DNA of 64,000 nucleotides from Purshia tridentata. Its lineage: Eukaryota; Streptophyta; Magnoliopsida; Rosales; Rosaceae. Shown here piece after piece: positions 13,287 through 25,859 of the stretch. The DNA is taken from positions 1-64,000 of the forward strand of contig QANT01002270.1 in NCBI GenBank assembly GCA_003254885.1, read 5' to 3'. Under the pieces are notes generated by a model, which was not told the DNA's origin, ran no database searches, and saw only the letters and a program-made list of their open reading frames with translations. A program made the translations under genes and the position numbers. Position 1 is the stretch's first letter. Every line of letters begins with the position of its first letter.

Positions 13287-14622
13287 CAACAATCACCTTA
13301 TTAGATTTAGAATAACACACTACATGACATTGACAAAACCACAATCATATAAAGCACCCAAAGCAGGATTCAATTGGTAGTTTGTAGCCGGTTTTTGATA
13401 CCCATCGCCCATGCATTGTGCGTGTTTTGTTTTGCTTTTATGTCCTTTGATGGCTTCAGCCCTTTTTGGGGTTTGTTGGGTTTAGAGTTTTGTATACTTC
13501 ATTCAAAATGGTGTTTTGGTTCTGGTGGATTGGAGTTGGGGAAGGTTCAGTTCAGCTTGCTGAAGACTTGCGTGCATGGTGTGTCATGGCGGTGACTGAC
13601 AGAGAAGAGAGAGTTGACTGGGCCTGGACAATGCGTTTTGACTTCTTTGGGCCTGTGTGTATATAGTTATATACTAAATAGTAAAGGACTGTTTTACTCC
13701 ATTACTGTATGGGAGATGCGGGATTGAAACTGTGATTAGTGGAATGTTCCTTTCGTTATAATGTTTCTGAATTCTGAGAAAATGTAAGGAAAAAATAGTT
13801 GTATGCATTGGCTCTTAATCAGTAAATATTAATAGATTAAAATTCGTGAAAACTAATAACCTCTTTTGGTAGAAAATAAAATATAGTCTATTGTTTACGG
13901 ACTGTTTGCATTGAATAATCTGTTCGGTTTAGGAAATATATTAGAATCTCAAAAACACCAAATAACATTCCGGCTAGTGCCATACAAGAATCGTGACTAG
14001 TAAGAAAATTGTGTTTCATAATAAATGTGTGCATTCATAAAACCCATACATCAAGAATGAAATGTTTTTCCATTAACCTTTAGATTTGTTATCAAATGCA
14101 ATAAACTATAGGACTTTCATTCAACCCAAAAATATTGTGTCATTTAAGAATGTCATGTAAATAATATGGTGTGCATATCGTGTGCCACATAGATCAAGAA
14201 AAAAAGTAGGTACAAATAGTCTTCTCCAAAAAGAATATATTCTTAGGAGTATATTTAATCTTCATATAAAACTAAATAAAAAGTTAAAAACTAAACTTTA
14301 TTACATTTTTATTTGAGTATTCATTTATTTATTATTTACTTTTTGGACTTGGACTTTAGACTTTACAAGACATTTATCTCTAAATCTACACCTAACCCAA
14401 AGAATAGCACTGAAATAGTGGTTCGGGCCACGTCAGCCGGCTCAGACTTTAGCCCAACTCAAGTTGACTTTCAACAACATCTGATCCGACCGATCCGGCC
14501 CACATTGCTTGCGTCTCCTATGTAATCCATAGTCTAAGGTCGTGGTCTTTACTCTTACACTTATCTTCTTGATAGAAAGAGCACACGACCAAGCGAGGGA
14601 GACACCGAGATTGAAAGCGAAA
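13287..14622. other. TPD1-like 3' UTR, intergenic DNA and HEML leader
   Basis: About 400 bases after the TPD1-like stop are of mixed composition and probably 3' UTR. 13850-14400 is AT-rich and without coding signal. The last 200 bases before 14623 become GC-richer and are likely the promoter and 5' UTR of the aminomutase gene. Confidence 0.45.
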
Positions 14623-15735
14623 ATGGCTAACACAATCTCTTGGGTAGCTGTAGGGCTCTCATGCTCAAATCCACAGCTTTCTCAGAGACCCATTTCACAA
14701 ATTTCACGATCTTCCCGACGTTTTTGCACTATCAAAATGGCCGTCTCCCTCGACCAGAAGAAGAAGAGTTTCACTCTTGAAAAATCCGAGGAGGCGTTCA
14801 ATGCCGCCAAGGTACACTGACTATTTTACCCAATATATTGTCTTTTCCAGTTTTGAGTATGAGAAAGTGAGGGAGGAATATGGGAACTTGGGATTGGTTT
14901 GCTATGGTGAATTTTAGCTGATTTGAAGATGTGGGTTTGTCTTAGAAATATAGGAATTTCTGGGTTTTGAGATCACACAGGAGCGTATTTGATGCGGCAG
15001 CTGAAGCTTTAATCTTGATGATGTTTAACAAACGGTGGAATTTGAATTTGGGTTCTCAAATTATAGCTTGTCTAAGGTTTGATCGCTTGCAATGAAAGTC
15101 AAAAAGTTTGTTATGGGAATTTGGGGTCCAAACTCAAATGGTCATCATGAGTTGCCGCTGATTATAATTGGTTTTTGCACCCTTTCTCTGGCATGTCTCT
15201 TTTTTAGCGTCACTACTGCTTTGTAGTTCAAATTTGTTCTTGGAAATGTACTTTGTAGTCTTGTATGCAACTTCTGATTATAATTCTTCTTATGTTTCAT
15301 TTTAACCTTTTCTGTATTTGATGTTGAATAATGAAGATTGTTTCAAATTCTGTTATTGCTCACTCACATGAGAACTTTTGTAGGAGTTGATGCCTGGAGG
15401 TGTAAATTCCCCAGTACGTGCTTTTAAATCTGTTGGTGGACAACCTGTTGTGGTTGATTCTGTCAAGGGCTCTCACATGTGGGACATAGATGGCAATGAG
15501 TACATTGACTATGTGGGCTCTTGGGGACCTGCAATAATCGGGCATGCAGATGATAAGGTTTTATTCTCTCTTCTTGTAATCTATTATGCATTTCAACATA
15601 TATTGATGTGTTTGCTTTTGTTGACCGTCTTGATTCTATGATTAGTTCACATTGTTTTTGTGCTTGTTCTGGAGGATAGGTTTTGTTTACGGTCAGAATC
15701 TTTTGGTCCTGCCTCTGAATATCTTTTTTCACTTG

Positions 15736-15766
<31 letters not shown>

Positions 15767-17330
15767 GTTTCTATAATACTGCATATGCATTCATCCTGAA
15801 GAAGTTGCATATTATAGGACAATGATAGAGGAACCTCATTCTAAAGAGAGCCGATAATAAGGCATTAGTAAGTCTACCACCTGGGCTTTAGCTCAAGTTG
15901 TAAATGGGTATGATTTTGTTGGAATTGGTCTTACTTCAAATCTTATTGAACACTATGCAAAAGAAAAAAAGAAAGTACTCATAACTCCAAAACAAAAGTT
16001 AAAAAGAAGGAATAGATGGGGTGAGTTTTATGGCTTTTTTAGGGTGAAATAATTTCTTTGTTTTAAATTGTCTCAAGAGAAATCCTCTTTCTGGGAGAAA
16101 ATAGAAAAAGAGAAAAGGAAAAGAGAGGAGCAATCCACTGAACAAACCACCACTGTTGGTGGAAACTTCATTTGTTTGCTGTTTCACTTGGAAACATCTC
16201 TTTTAGCAGCATAGATATTTGTTATATTATATACTCAATTATCTTGGACCACTTAACTTCAGGTACTTGCAGCTCTGGCTGAAACGATGAAAAAAGGAAC
16301 AAGCTTTGGTGCACCCTGTCTTCTAGAGAATGTTCTGGCAGAAATGGTGATATCAGCTGTTCCAAGCATAGAAATGGTTCGATTTGTCAACTCAGGCACA
16401 GAAGCATGCATGGGTGTGCTTCGCCTTGCCCGTGCATACACTGGCCGAGGGAAGATCATTAAGTTTGAGGGTTGTTACCATGGCCATGCTGATCCATTCC
16501 TTGTCAAGGCTGGTAGTGGAGTTGCCACATTAGGACTCCCTGACTCACCAGGTGTTCCTAAATCAGCCACTATTGATACTCTAACAGCACCCTACAATGA
16601 CTTATCGGCTGTGGAAGCTCTCTTTGAAAGTAACAAAGGAGAAATTGCTGCAATAATCCTTGAACCTGTTGTTGGGAACTCTGGCTTCATTACTCCTAAA
16701 TCTGATTTCCTTAATGGTATACGCAAAATTACCAAAGAACATGGTGCTCTCCTCATTTTTGATGAAGTGATGACTGGATTCCGTTTGTCTTATGGTGGCG
16801 CACAGGAGTATTTTGGCATTATTCCTGATTTAACCACACTTGGGAAGATCATTGGTGGTGGTCTGCCAGTTGGTGCATATGGTGGAAGGAGGGAGATTAT
16901 GGAAATGGTGGCACCAGCTGGACCAATGTACCAGGCTGGGACATTAAGTGGAAACCCATTAGCAATGACTGCTGGGATTCACACCCTTAAGAGGTTGAAG
17001 GAGCCAGGAAGTTATGAACACCTGGATAAGATTACCAGTGAACTCATTCAAGGTATCATAGATGCTGGGAAGAGGGCTGGGCATGCAATATGTGGTGGGT
17101 ATATAAGCGGAATGTTTGGCTTTTTCTTCACTGAAGGGCCTGTGTACAACTTTGACGATGCAAAAAAGAGTGACACCGCAAAGTTTGGAAGGTTTTATAG
17201 AGGAATGCTGGAGGAAGGTGTATACTTTGCTCCCTCACAGTTTGAGGCTGGGTTTACAAGCTTGGCCCATACTCCTGTAGACATCCAAAATACGATAGCT
17301 GCTGCAGAAAAAGTTTTTAGGCAGATTTAG
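14623..17330 (+). CDS. GSA (HEML): Glutamate-1-semialdehyde 2,1-aminomutase, chloroplastic
   Basis: Three exons, 14623-14811, 15384-15557 and 16263-17330, encode 476 residues, the normal length for plant GSA. The enzyme converts glutamate-1-semialdehyde to 5-aminolevulinate in the plastid stroma, supplying chlorophyll and haem synthesis, using pyridoxal phosphate. Residues 1-40 are Ser/Arg-rich with few acidic residues, typical of a chloroplast transit peptide. The mature enzyme starts near the motif [12 protein letters not shown]. Class III aminotransferase features are clear: [15 protein letters not shown], the cofactor aspartate in FDEVMTGFR (about residue 288) and the Schiff-base lysine in [18 protein letters not shown] (about residue 316). 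Most of the catalytic domain lies in one 1068-base exon. Its 3' end faces the MUB gene on the other strand. Confidence 0.97.
15736..15764. repeat. (TA)n microsatellite in GSA intron 2
   Basis: A simple alternating TA tract of about 28 bases inside the second intron of the aminomutase gene. Confidence 0.9.
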
Positions 17331-17941
17331 AATAATCAGTTGTTTCTCTGTACTCTTATTTTTTTTCTTCAAATTTTATTTTCTTTATTTTTCCTCCGTT
17401 GCAGGATTGCAAAATTTGTAGGTGATATGGAGAGAGTTGTGTTGTTGCTCACTGCCCCTCAGGAAGTCTTTGTTATTTGAACATTTTGTATTTTAGCAAA
17501 TGTTGAGTGTAGTATCTGATCATAAACTAGTATATAATCTCGAAATTTATTTGTTCAGTTCTGGTTTCTGCATTCTCTGTGTCCTTGTCTACGACTCATA
17601 TAACAAACCTAATCAGACAAACACAACATTTCTGTAGATCTTTGCATTAATAAGGGCTATACAACTTTGCATTACTGCTACAATCATTTAAACAATCTAT
17701 AGGGAAAGATAGAGGTAAAAGGTAAGAAACAAGGGGAAACTAGACAAGCAAGCAATCTGTGAAGGTGGAAGGCAAAGCCTTGCAACTATTAACATCACCA
17801 CCACCATGGTTTTCTGTAGACAAATCATAACTTGTACACATTGATGCTGCAATAACAAGAACAAACATATGCCTAACAGATGGTTTCTGTAGCGAAAGCA
17901 TTGATAACCAGGTCACCAAATCCCAACTCAAAGAGTTTCTT
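17331..17941. other. Convergent 3' regions of GSA and MUB
   Basis: About 610 bases between the stop codons of two convergent genes. T-rich sequence just after 17330 is likely the GSA 3' UTR, and the part left of 17942 is likely the MUB 3' UTR. The two transcripts may overlap as a natural antisense pair. No further gene is seen. Confidence 0.5.
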
Positions 17942-19152
17942 TCACAATATGGAACACGAGCAGACAACTTTCCGGGGCAAATCATCAATCTTCTTTTCTG
18001 TTCAGGAAAAACCAAGAAAAACTTTTCAGCAACCATCATGCTTAGAAAACCATTAGAGGAATGCAAAAACAAAAACTTAACAATGCCAACAAAATATTTC
18101 AAATTAGTTTATTACTTATACTCTTAGATTATTAAAGTCCGGGTTTTAGCTTTTGGAGTGACTACACAACATCAATAATGATTTTCCAACTGAGTAAAAT
18201 ACAAATAAGAAAAAAGAAACAATGAACACGTTGGGAGCAACTAACAAGCATGGCTACGAGTAACATATGTATCCTCCATTCTTCCTAAGGAAGAACATAA
18301 GTAAGGCCAAAGCAAAATGGCTATCTTTTATGGATTTGGGTCTGCAAAATGGCTACCTTGAATCTACTCTAATTTCCTTTTAAGAGGAGTTTACAATTAA
18401 CTTCTCCAGGAATATAGACAGCATTAAGAATCCTACATTACTCAAACTCGATCCAGTTAGCCTATAAATTTCCATCTAACAAAAGGGCATTACATAACAT
18501 AATTGAGTCCATTCATAGACAACAAATAGAACTCTGAAGCCACCACAAGATCAAGTAGTCTTCACAAGCAATGAAATATTCCCAGATTCAGATCATAATA
18601 GAAATATTACCTGTTTTGGCTTTTGCTATAGCTGGCTGTACAACAACATGCATTATAATAACTTCCCCAGCAGCATCACCAAAAGGCAATCTACACTGAC
18701 CCACTGTCTTGTTGTTCTCCAAAATTTTACCAAAACTCATCAGCTTCACTTCACTTGCTGTCTTGGGTACCATTGTTTTGCCTACAAAACAATCAAAAGG
18801 GCAACTTCAGAAAATCAAAACTACTTTAAAAAGAGAGAGATTCTAAATAACAAATTTGTTAGTGAAATTCCCAATGCCCAAAACTGAAATTGACTGGCAA
18901 ATCCAATTAAATTGACAAGCACAATAGCAAAGATGATTGAAACAAATATAATTAACATAACAAAAGAAAAGAGAATCGTATATAAACAAAGTGTTGAGCA
19001 ACAATAAGTGGGCAAGCCATACCTTTGGGCCAATCGGAGACAACCCTCTGCTTGAGCATATCGACGGTGGAGGCCGACGAGTAGCTGAACGGCCCAATAT
19101 CGGACCCATCGTAAAGCCTGAACTTTATGTCTACCAAATCCTCCTCCGGCAT
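17942..19152 (-). CDS. MUB: Membrane-anchored ubiquitin-fold protein (MUB)
   Basis: Three minus-strand exons, 19152-19023, 18781-18611 and 17997-17942, encode 118 residues. The protein starts MPEEDLVDIKFRLYDGSDIG, continues through a ubiquitin-like fold with SSASTVDMLKQRVVSDWPKG and VKLMSFGKILENNKTV, and ends PRKVVCSCSIL. The last four residues CSIL form a CaaX box; a terminal leucine favours geranylgeranylation, and the extra upstream cysteine may be palmitoylated. MUBs lack the ubiquitin C-terminal diglycine and sit at the plasma membrane, where they bind group VI E2 conjugating enzymes. The sequence looks closest to Arabidopsis MUB3/MUB4. An in-frame ATG three codons upstream (19161) could add MRE, but MPEED matches the family start. 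The 56-base terminal coding exon carries the whole prenylation signal. Confidence 0.93.
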
Positions 19153-19548
19153 CTCTCTCACTCAAGCTTTTGACTTTTCACCTCCACTGATCCAATCCAC
19201 CAATCGATCACTTCCACGCGTCACTCTTAGACTCCTGAAGCAGAACCTTTTCGTTTTGTGCAGTTGACGATCAGACTAAGCAATTCGGAGGTTCATCTTC
19301 TCCTTTTTGTCCTTCTACGGAAGTTGGAGGTTGGTGCTTGCTGTTGGTGAGCTGAAGAAGAAGAAGAAGAAAACGTGTCGCCAAAGCTAAACCGTCTCCG
19401 CACGGTGTCGTTTCAATCAAAATGATAGCGATATAATTAATTTCTAATAGCGGTGCTGTAAACGACGTCGTTTGGTATATGGAATCTAGGGTTCTGCTTC
19501 ACTTGCAAAATGGGGAAATTTGATCCGAAAACGAAATAAAGCTGAAAA
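19153..19548. promoter_or_regulatory. Bidirectional promoter between MUB and the pseudouridine synthase
   Basis: Only about 396 bases separate two divergent start codons. The interval is GC-richer than its surroundings and has no TATA box at a fitting distance in either direction. It contains a perfect 14-base palindrome with an ACGT core at 19460-19473 and a half-copy (GGTGTCGTTTC) near 19402, both candidates for bZIP-type binding. Confidence 0.6.
19460..19473. promoter_or_regulatory. Palindrome AAACGACGTCGTTT
   Basis: A perfect inverted repeat with a central GACGTC, the classical C-box/CRE-like bZIP core. It lies about 75 bases upstream of the pseudouridine synthase start in the shared promoter. 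Function is inferred from the motif only. Confidence 0.5.
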
Positions 19549-22500
19549 ATGAAGAGGAAAAGGGAAGAAAAGGGCATGGCGATCGTGTGGCAAACTCCGG
19601 CCAACCCACCACAACGTCAAGATTACATCTTTCGCGACGGTAACTTATACTTCGTCGCTAATTGTTCGATTTTTGCAAAAATGGTGACAATAAATGAACA
19701 AATATCTTGGGCGGGAAATTGTGCAGGCAGGCGCCACGTCAGACCGTACTACTTCGAGTTCATCTGTCACGTGAGAGCTACTTGTCTAACTTTGGTTGAT
19801 TAGTTCACTTTAATTAAACCTTAAGCCCTAATTTTATTTGCTGCTGGGATCATGTAGGTAAAGAATCGCTGGGCGGGGAAGACCATCGTCGACGTGTTCG
19901 CCGAAGAGTTTAAAGGGCGGCCTTATGATTACTATGTAGGACTTTTCATGTTCTTGTTTAGTTGATTTACATTTGCTTTACATTTCAATTATATGTTCTT
20001 TTAGTGAGCATCACTTTCAAGTTTTGCGTATATGATTAGTAAGAGTTGTACTTGCTATATGCATTGTAGGTTGGTGCAGTCAAATCTGGGAGGATACAAG
20101 TTGATGGACAAATGGTGCCTGTTTCCCACATTGTGAAAACGTCAGAAAAGATAAGCCACTTCGTGCACAGGTTTGTTTTCTGTAGGTTTCTTGTAGTCTT
20201 TTTTTTAATTTGTGTTCTTTTTGCATATGCCCTTTTCTTAGTTGTGTAATTTATTCAATTCGGTATTTCAAAGTTATTGAGCTACAAATTGATGTAAAAA
20301 GGGTTGCAGGCATGAACCGCCGGTGATGAATTGGGATGTGAAAATTCTTAGTGAAGAACCAGATGTGGTTACCGTTTGTAAACCTGCATCTGTTCCGGTG
20401 AGTAGAATTTATGACATAAAGTGCCTAGCTGGGGAGGAAACATTTTCCTCTTCTCCCACAATATGATTACAGTGCCTTATACCTGTGATCTACTGTTATT
20501 TAGGTGCATCCATGTGGTCAATATCGTAAGAACACCGTTGTTGGTATTCTTGAGGCAGAGCATGGCTTGGCACCTCTATTTCGTATCCAAAGTTTTTAAC
20601 GTAATACTTCTGGAAGTATATAGTTCAAATTTACATAATTCCAGTTTCCTTTTTGCAAGTTTAATGTGTCTTCATATTTTATCTAATCTATTTGCATTTC
20701 TGAGTTTATTACTTCATTACACTTTCCTTGACATGATGATGCCAGCAATTCATCGACTAGATCGCCTTGTCTCAGGACTCCTTATCTTGGCCAGAAATGC
20801 TTCAAAAGCTGACTTTTTTAGGCAACAGGTAAGGCTTAAACTACAGTAGTGATTATATGAGCTCAAGGACACAAATATATATATGTTAATTTTTCCTGAA
20901 AAAAGTCAGATTCATGACTATGGAACATTATTATGGCAACAGATGTTTTTGATATAAACCTGAAGCTACATGCATTACTGGGCTTCTATGTTTCCCTCCA
21001 TGTGATATGGGGTACACTTTATCTCTTTGGTTGTGTGTTACATACTAGATAAAAGCATACTCATCTCTTTAGTTGTGTTATGTATTACATGTTGGGTATA
21101 ATCATATAAAGTATACTCATGCATCTTTTACGTATGATTACTTGTGTAGATAAGCTTGGGTTTTTGCCCAATTATTTGACTATATTTGCGTAATTATTCA
21201 TCTCTTGCTATACGGCAAATCTTGAACATAATAACTAGAAGACAACAATATACATTGTATATTGTTCAGGATTGCCTAAAAATGGTATTGGTTGCACTTC
21301 TCAAATCTATCATTCTAAAACACTCTTCCTAGGTATCTTTTCTGAAAAGATAGATAAAATTCTCGTTTCACTGTATTTGTGGATATCAAGAGTTCTGTTT
21401 TGGTGACTTCATTTTACATGGTGTGCTTTTCATGTGTTTGCATATAAGAATTCATTTTGGTCTTAATTTTAAAGTAAAATGAACTTGTTGCAGATTGAGG
21501 GAGGGATGATCCATAAACAGTACATTGCAAGAGTCACTGGGGAATTCCCTGAGCAGGAGGTTTTACTTTTTTTAAAGCTGGATACTAAAAGTGATGTTCT
21601 TCTTCTTAGGATTGACAGATTGTTTTTTTTTTTTTTTTTTCTCTCCCAGCAAGTTGTAGATGCTAACATAAATCATAATGCTCGAGAACAAAGGAGCACA
21701 GCAGAGGTGGGTTATTTTGTGAATGATGCTACTAGTTGCTGCTTAAACTATGTGATCTTTTAGTTGTTTTTGTAGCCCTCTTTGTGCTTGTTGTTGGTGC
21801 TATTTGCCTTTCTAGTATGCTTGTCTGAAACTTCTTGCCACGGATTAGTTATTACCCCTTGTTAACTGGTATCCTACAATTGATATTTTGAATTATATAC
21901 TGAAAAGAATGAAGGATAACCTTCTGTTGTTTATGCAGGATGGTGACTCTTGTGGTGATACTCCCGTAAAGGGGAAGACTGCTTGCACAAAGTTTACTAG
22001 AATTAGTACCAATGGAATTCATAGCCTTGTCTTGTGTGAACCAGTAACCGGCCGGACTCATCAAGTAAGGAAATGCACCGATTATGTGGGCAATGTAACA
22101 CCACCTTTTCATTGCTTTTAGTAAAGAATATTTTCTTAGCTAATCATGTGGTTCAGAATATCGAATATTTTCTTAGCCTGCACTAGTATATTTGGTTCCC
22201 TTTTGTAATCTTTCATTTTCAATTGATTTAAATGGACCTTTTGCTATGCTTCTTTTCTTTATGATTATGCCTTCCATTTTGTTGTCTGAATTTTTCATAT
22301 CTTCTAAAGACCTAGCTCTGCAATTTTATTGTTTTGGATAGCTAAAACATCAATGATCTTCCCTTCTAGGTCAGATACTTAGGTATATTTTTTTGTGCGG
22401 AATAAGTTTTAAATTCCTATTTTACTAACGCTGAAGTTCACTCACTTTACTTTCTTTGTGATGCAGATACGTGTCCATTTGCAATATGCAGGCCATCCAA

Positions 22501-22938
22501 TAGCCAATGACCTGCTTTACTTGTCCAAACATGTTAATACTCGTTCAACTGAAGGGATGGGTGCCAATAGAGCTGCTGCAAATTCAGGCCACTCTCTGGA
22601 ATCTGGCTTTCGTGAAAATTCATCCACTGAACATGAAGATTCCAGTGAGGTTTTCAGCATTGATCCCAAGTGTACAAATTGTCCGAATTTGGCTCCAAAA
22701 GGGTATGATTTTTTTTTCTTCATCCATAGTCTGCAATCTGCACGAGTAGTCTTCGCTGCATATTCTTTGCTAATTGTATAATCTGATATTGACTGTTTCC
22801 AACTACCATTCTATTAATGTCATTTATAATTCCAGGTACGAAGTTCATGAAGAGGCTTTGTGGCTACACTGTGTTCGATATTCCGGACCTGGATGGGTTT
22901 ATGAATGCCCATATCCGGATTGGGCATCACTTAACTAA
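19549..22938 (+). CDS. RNA pseudouridine synthase, RluA family (plant PUS7-type)
   Basis: Twelve exons (19549-19639, 19727-19770, 19858-19935, 20070-20170, 20310-20397, 20504-20582, 20746-20828, 21494-21559, 21650-21706, 21939-22064, 22467-22702, 22836-22938) give 383 residues. An S4-like region (YDYYVGAVKSGRIQVDG) precedes the catalytic fold. The active-site motif is IHRLDRLVSGLLILARN, with the nucleophilic aspartate near residue 166. Later RluA motifs include HKQYIARVTGEFP, VTGRTHQIRVHLQYAGHPI and the closing LWLHCVRYSG. A variable acidic insertion (about residues 290-340) precedes a CTNC pair, and the protein ends YECPYPDWASLN. It isomerises uridine to pseudouridine in RNA; the target is not known from sequence. 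It matches the architecture of Arabidopsis RNA pseudouridine synthase 7. An alternative start, MAIVWQ, lies nine codons downstream. Confidence 0.94.
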
Positions 22939-25859
22939 CTATCCTTACAATATATGTAATTTTAAAGATTTGTACTCTTTATTGATATCCATTTTTGGGG
23001 ATAACTGTATTGCATGTCCCATAAATTTTGTGAAAACTGCACAACAACCCAGTTTTGTCCTTATGGAGATAGAGTTGTCCATTTTTTCTATTCCAGTGGT
23101 ACAGAGACCATGTTAGTTGGTAGCCATAGAACTCAGGTGTGGCAGTTGGATTTATTTCTCTTCTATTGTAAGGAAAACCAGGTGTACTCTACATTATCAA
23201 TGGCTAACTTTTCTATTGATCAATTGATTCCTACTGCCTACTGCTAATTTAGTACTGTGAGGGCTTCAGTCAAGAATTTTCAATTTGACATGTTATGCTT
23301 TGATCTTATGCTTGTATAGGTTAATCATGGCTATAAGTTGCCACTGCCACATGACATATCCTCGCGGCCTAAAACCTCTATGTAATTCAAGCATGTTAAA
23401 CATGTTGACCAACAAACAGCATAAGACTCTTTAGCAAAAATGAAAAAAGAACAAACAACCAAAAAAACACTAGTAGAAGATAGTTACCTTTTATAATCGA
23501 AGGAACTAAAAGACTTCAGGCTTTTAAAGGAATTGAAGTATTTGTGGGTTACAGCATCATCCTCACATCATTCGCGCAAAGTCATATATGGTAGGGTCAA
23601 GCATGGCCATGGGAACCTACTTGAACTTAGTCATGCTCATGTTGAAAATGACCACAGCTTCTCTGCCGTACGTTTAACTTTATGTACATTCCAAGTAACA
23701 ACATCAACAAAGTGTATGTTAGAGGAAATAAATTTTCTAATCATATTAGGCTTATTAGCTGACCATGTTAAGTGGTAATTGAAGTTGATTTACATAAATT
23801 ATTATTATGTTTAACTGTTAATTGACATATCAATTGTTATATATATATATAATCAGCTAAGGTCTTCGTAGTGATAATCAAGTTAATTTTCAATAAGCCA
23901 TTTCTTTGCCTTTCGTAAAGAGCCAAACCTAATTTGGCGTTTAAAACTAAACTTCATAGTAATGACAAAACGTGCAAATATATCCATGCATACATTATTT
24001 ATAGGGTGATTAATTACCAAGAATGATTGGATCAACTTGTGCCTACCCAGTACTGGTGTAATCTGAATCAGATGTTGAGAACTGAATTCCCCCAACTTCT
24101 TAAAAAGGAGAATCACCAGGGAATGCAACTACCAATTGAAGTGCTTAGGCACATATATATATATATATATATATTCAGTGGAGTCCACGTGATTTAACAT
24201 GCATGAAAAGTTGACAATTTATATGGATATGATGGTCATACTTAAAGCAATCCTTAATTTGTGGTGCAATTTGACCTAAACTTGTTGTAATATGGATGAC
24301 AATCTGATGAGGCTGACTGACTCAAATTTCACTGATGGTGATTGATACGTGCCACCAGATTTATTCCAAATTATTCACATCAAGGACCAAGAAAAAGTAA
24401 ATGATGTCTCATATGGTAGATTACGGTCTGAATGGGCGGATCCACACCAAGGATCAAAATGGGTCAATTGACCCATGAACTCAAATATCCTCCCTCAGAT
24501 TTTAGGGCTATAACCCCGTCAAGCTAGATTTGAGCTAAGTTTAAGGACAATGTGTTTCTAGAAATGTCTTTTGAGGTAACCAGTTCTCTAAAAGAGCTTT
24601 TTCATCTCACCCATTAGTAAAAATTTCTGAATCCTCAATAGTTTCTTAAGTTGGTGACTTCTACATATACAGAATTGTGAATTATATCTGTAATATACGC
24701 GGCCAATATATTGCCCAATCTATTAGCATATATAAGTAAGTTTCATTTCTATTATAGACGTAATAACGATGAATAAAACAGAAAACATATGTATAGATAT
24801 AGTATAGAAGTGTCATATCTCTTATAGTAGTAGAGATGTGGTTTATGTTTACTTGGAAGAATATTCTTGTATACAGTCTACATCAGAGTCCGATCTGATG
24901 TATATTATGTGGGAGTTCATTCCACTGTTCCTAGCCAGCATGACATGGTAAGTTGGGCCCATTCAGATATGCCTGCAGGTGTAATCTTTCGAGTCATTCA
25001 ACACTAGCTAAGCTAGCTGTGGAGAGAATCTGAGATTCTCCACTACTTGGATTTATTAGGCAAAGGACTCTTTTTTTTGTATGATTTTAGTTACTACTGG
25101 GAACTCTGTCAGAGACAACCTTGGATGCAAAATTCACTCACTAATCAGAAAGAGAGATTTCTAAAAGAGCAAACCAACTTCAGATATTGGCAAAAATTAA
25201 ATCTCAAAGTGGATAGGCTTGAAAGAAGAAAACGGACCCACTATTAGTTTATGTTGTGGTCAGCCACTTTTCTGTGTTACTGTCTTTTTCCAAGCTACTA
25301 AATAATTTCATATAATTGTAACATTTACAAGACTAAAGACAACACTGTAAAACTCTATGATTTTCTTTATTGCCAACTTTATTCTACTTTTGTCATTGAT
25401 TTTCAATTTGTTGGATAGAGATATCAGATACTAGCAAAAGCCATGCCAAAATGAGTTAAATCGTATTGTATAAGTTTTCTCTGCTTGTTTTGGTTATTGT
25501 GGCAATATCTACTATAACTTTCATCTTAAATATCCCAAAAGATAACATCTAAGAAATTAAATCATGATTAAAAAGAACAAATATATACAACACTTAGCAT
25601 GTAATTAATTAACATTTTCTTAATACATTGATGAACTTCAATTAAAGCTAGCTTATGACAGAAGTAAAGTACAGAGAGCTAGAGATGGACAGAGAGATAG
25701 TAAGAGAGAGATCTAGATACCCTTTCTCTAAGGGGACAGACACTGAAAGACTGATAAGATCCAGGGACATATAAGACAGAGACACACACATGGCATTAGT
25801 ACCCTTAATTGATAGTTTAATTAGCCTGTGCACATCATGTGCCTTCAATATTTGGTGGA
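22939..25859. other. Intergenic DNA between the pseudouridine synthase and SWEET genes
   Basis: The left part is the pseudouridine synthase 3' UTR. The rest is AT-rich with a (TA)n tract near 24152-24173 and a long palindrome at 24459-24476. No protein-coding similarity was recognised. The right end is the SWEET 3' UTR. Confidence 0.5.
24459..24476. repeat. 18-base perfect palindrome
   Basis: ATGGGTCAATTGACCCAT reads the same on both strands. It lies in non-coding DNA that looks like a degraded transposon remnant. Confidence 0.7.

Noticed and set aside
12903-13292. Minus-strand frame of 129 codons opposite the last TPD1-like exon
   Set aside because: Antisense shadow of a conserved coding exon.
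15880-15940. A-box-like TTAGCTCAAGTTGTAAATGG in GSA intron 2
   Set aside because: Too short and without a cloverleaf or B box; not a tRNA gene.
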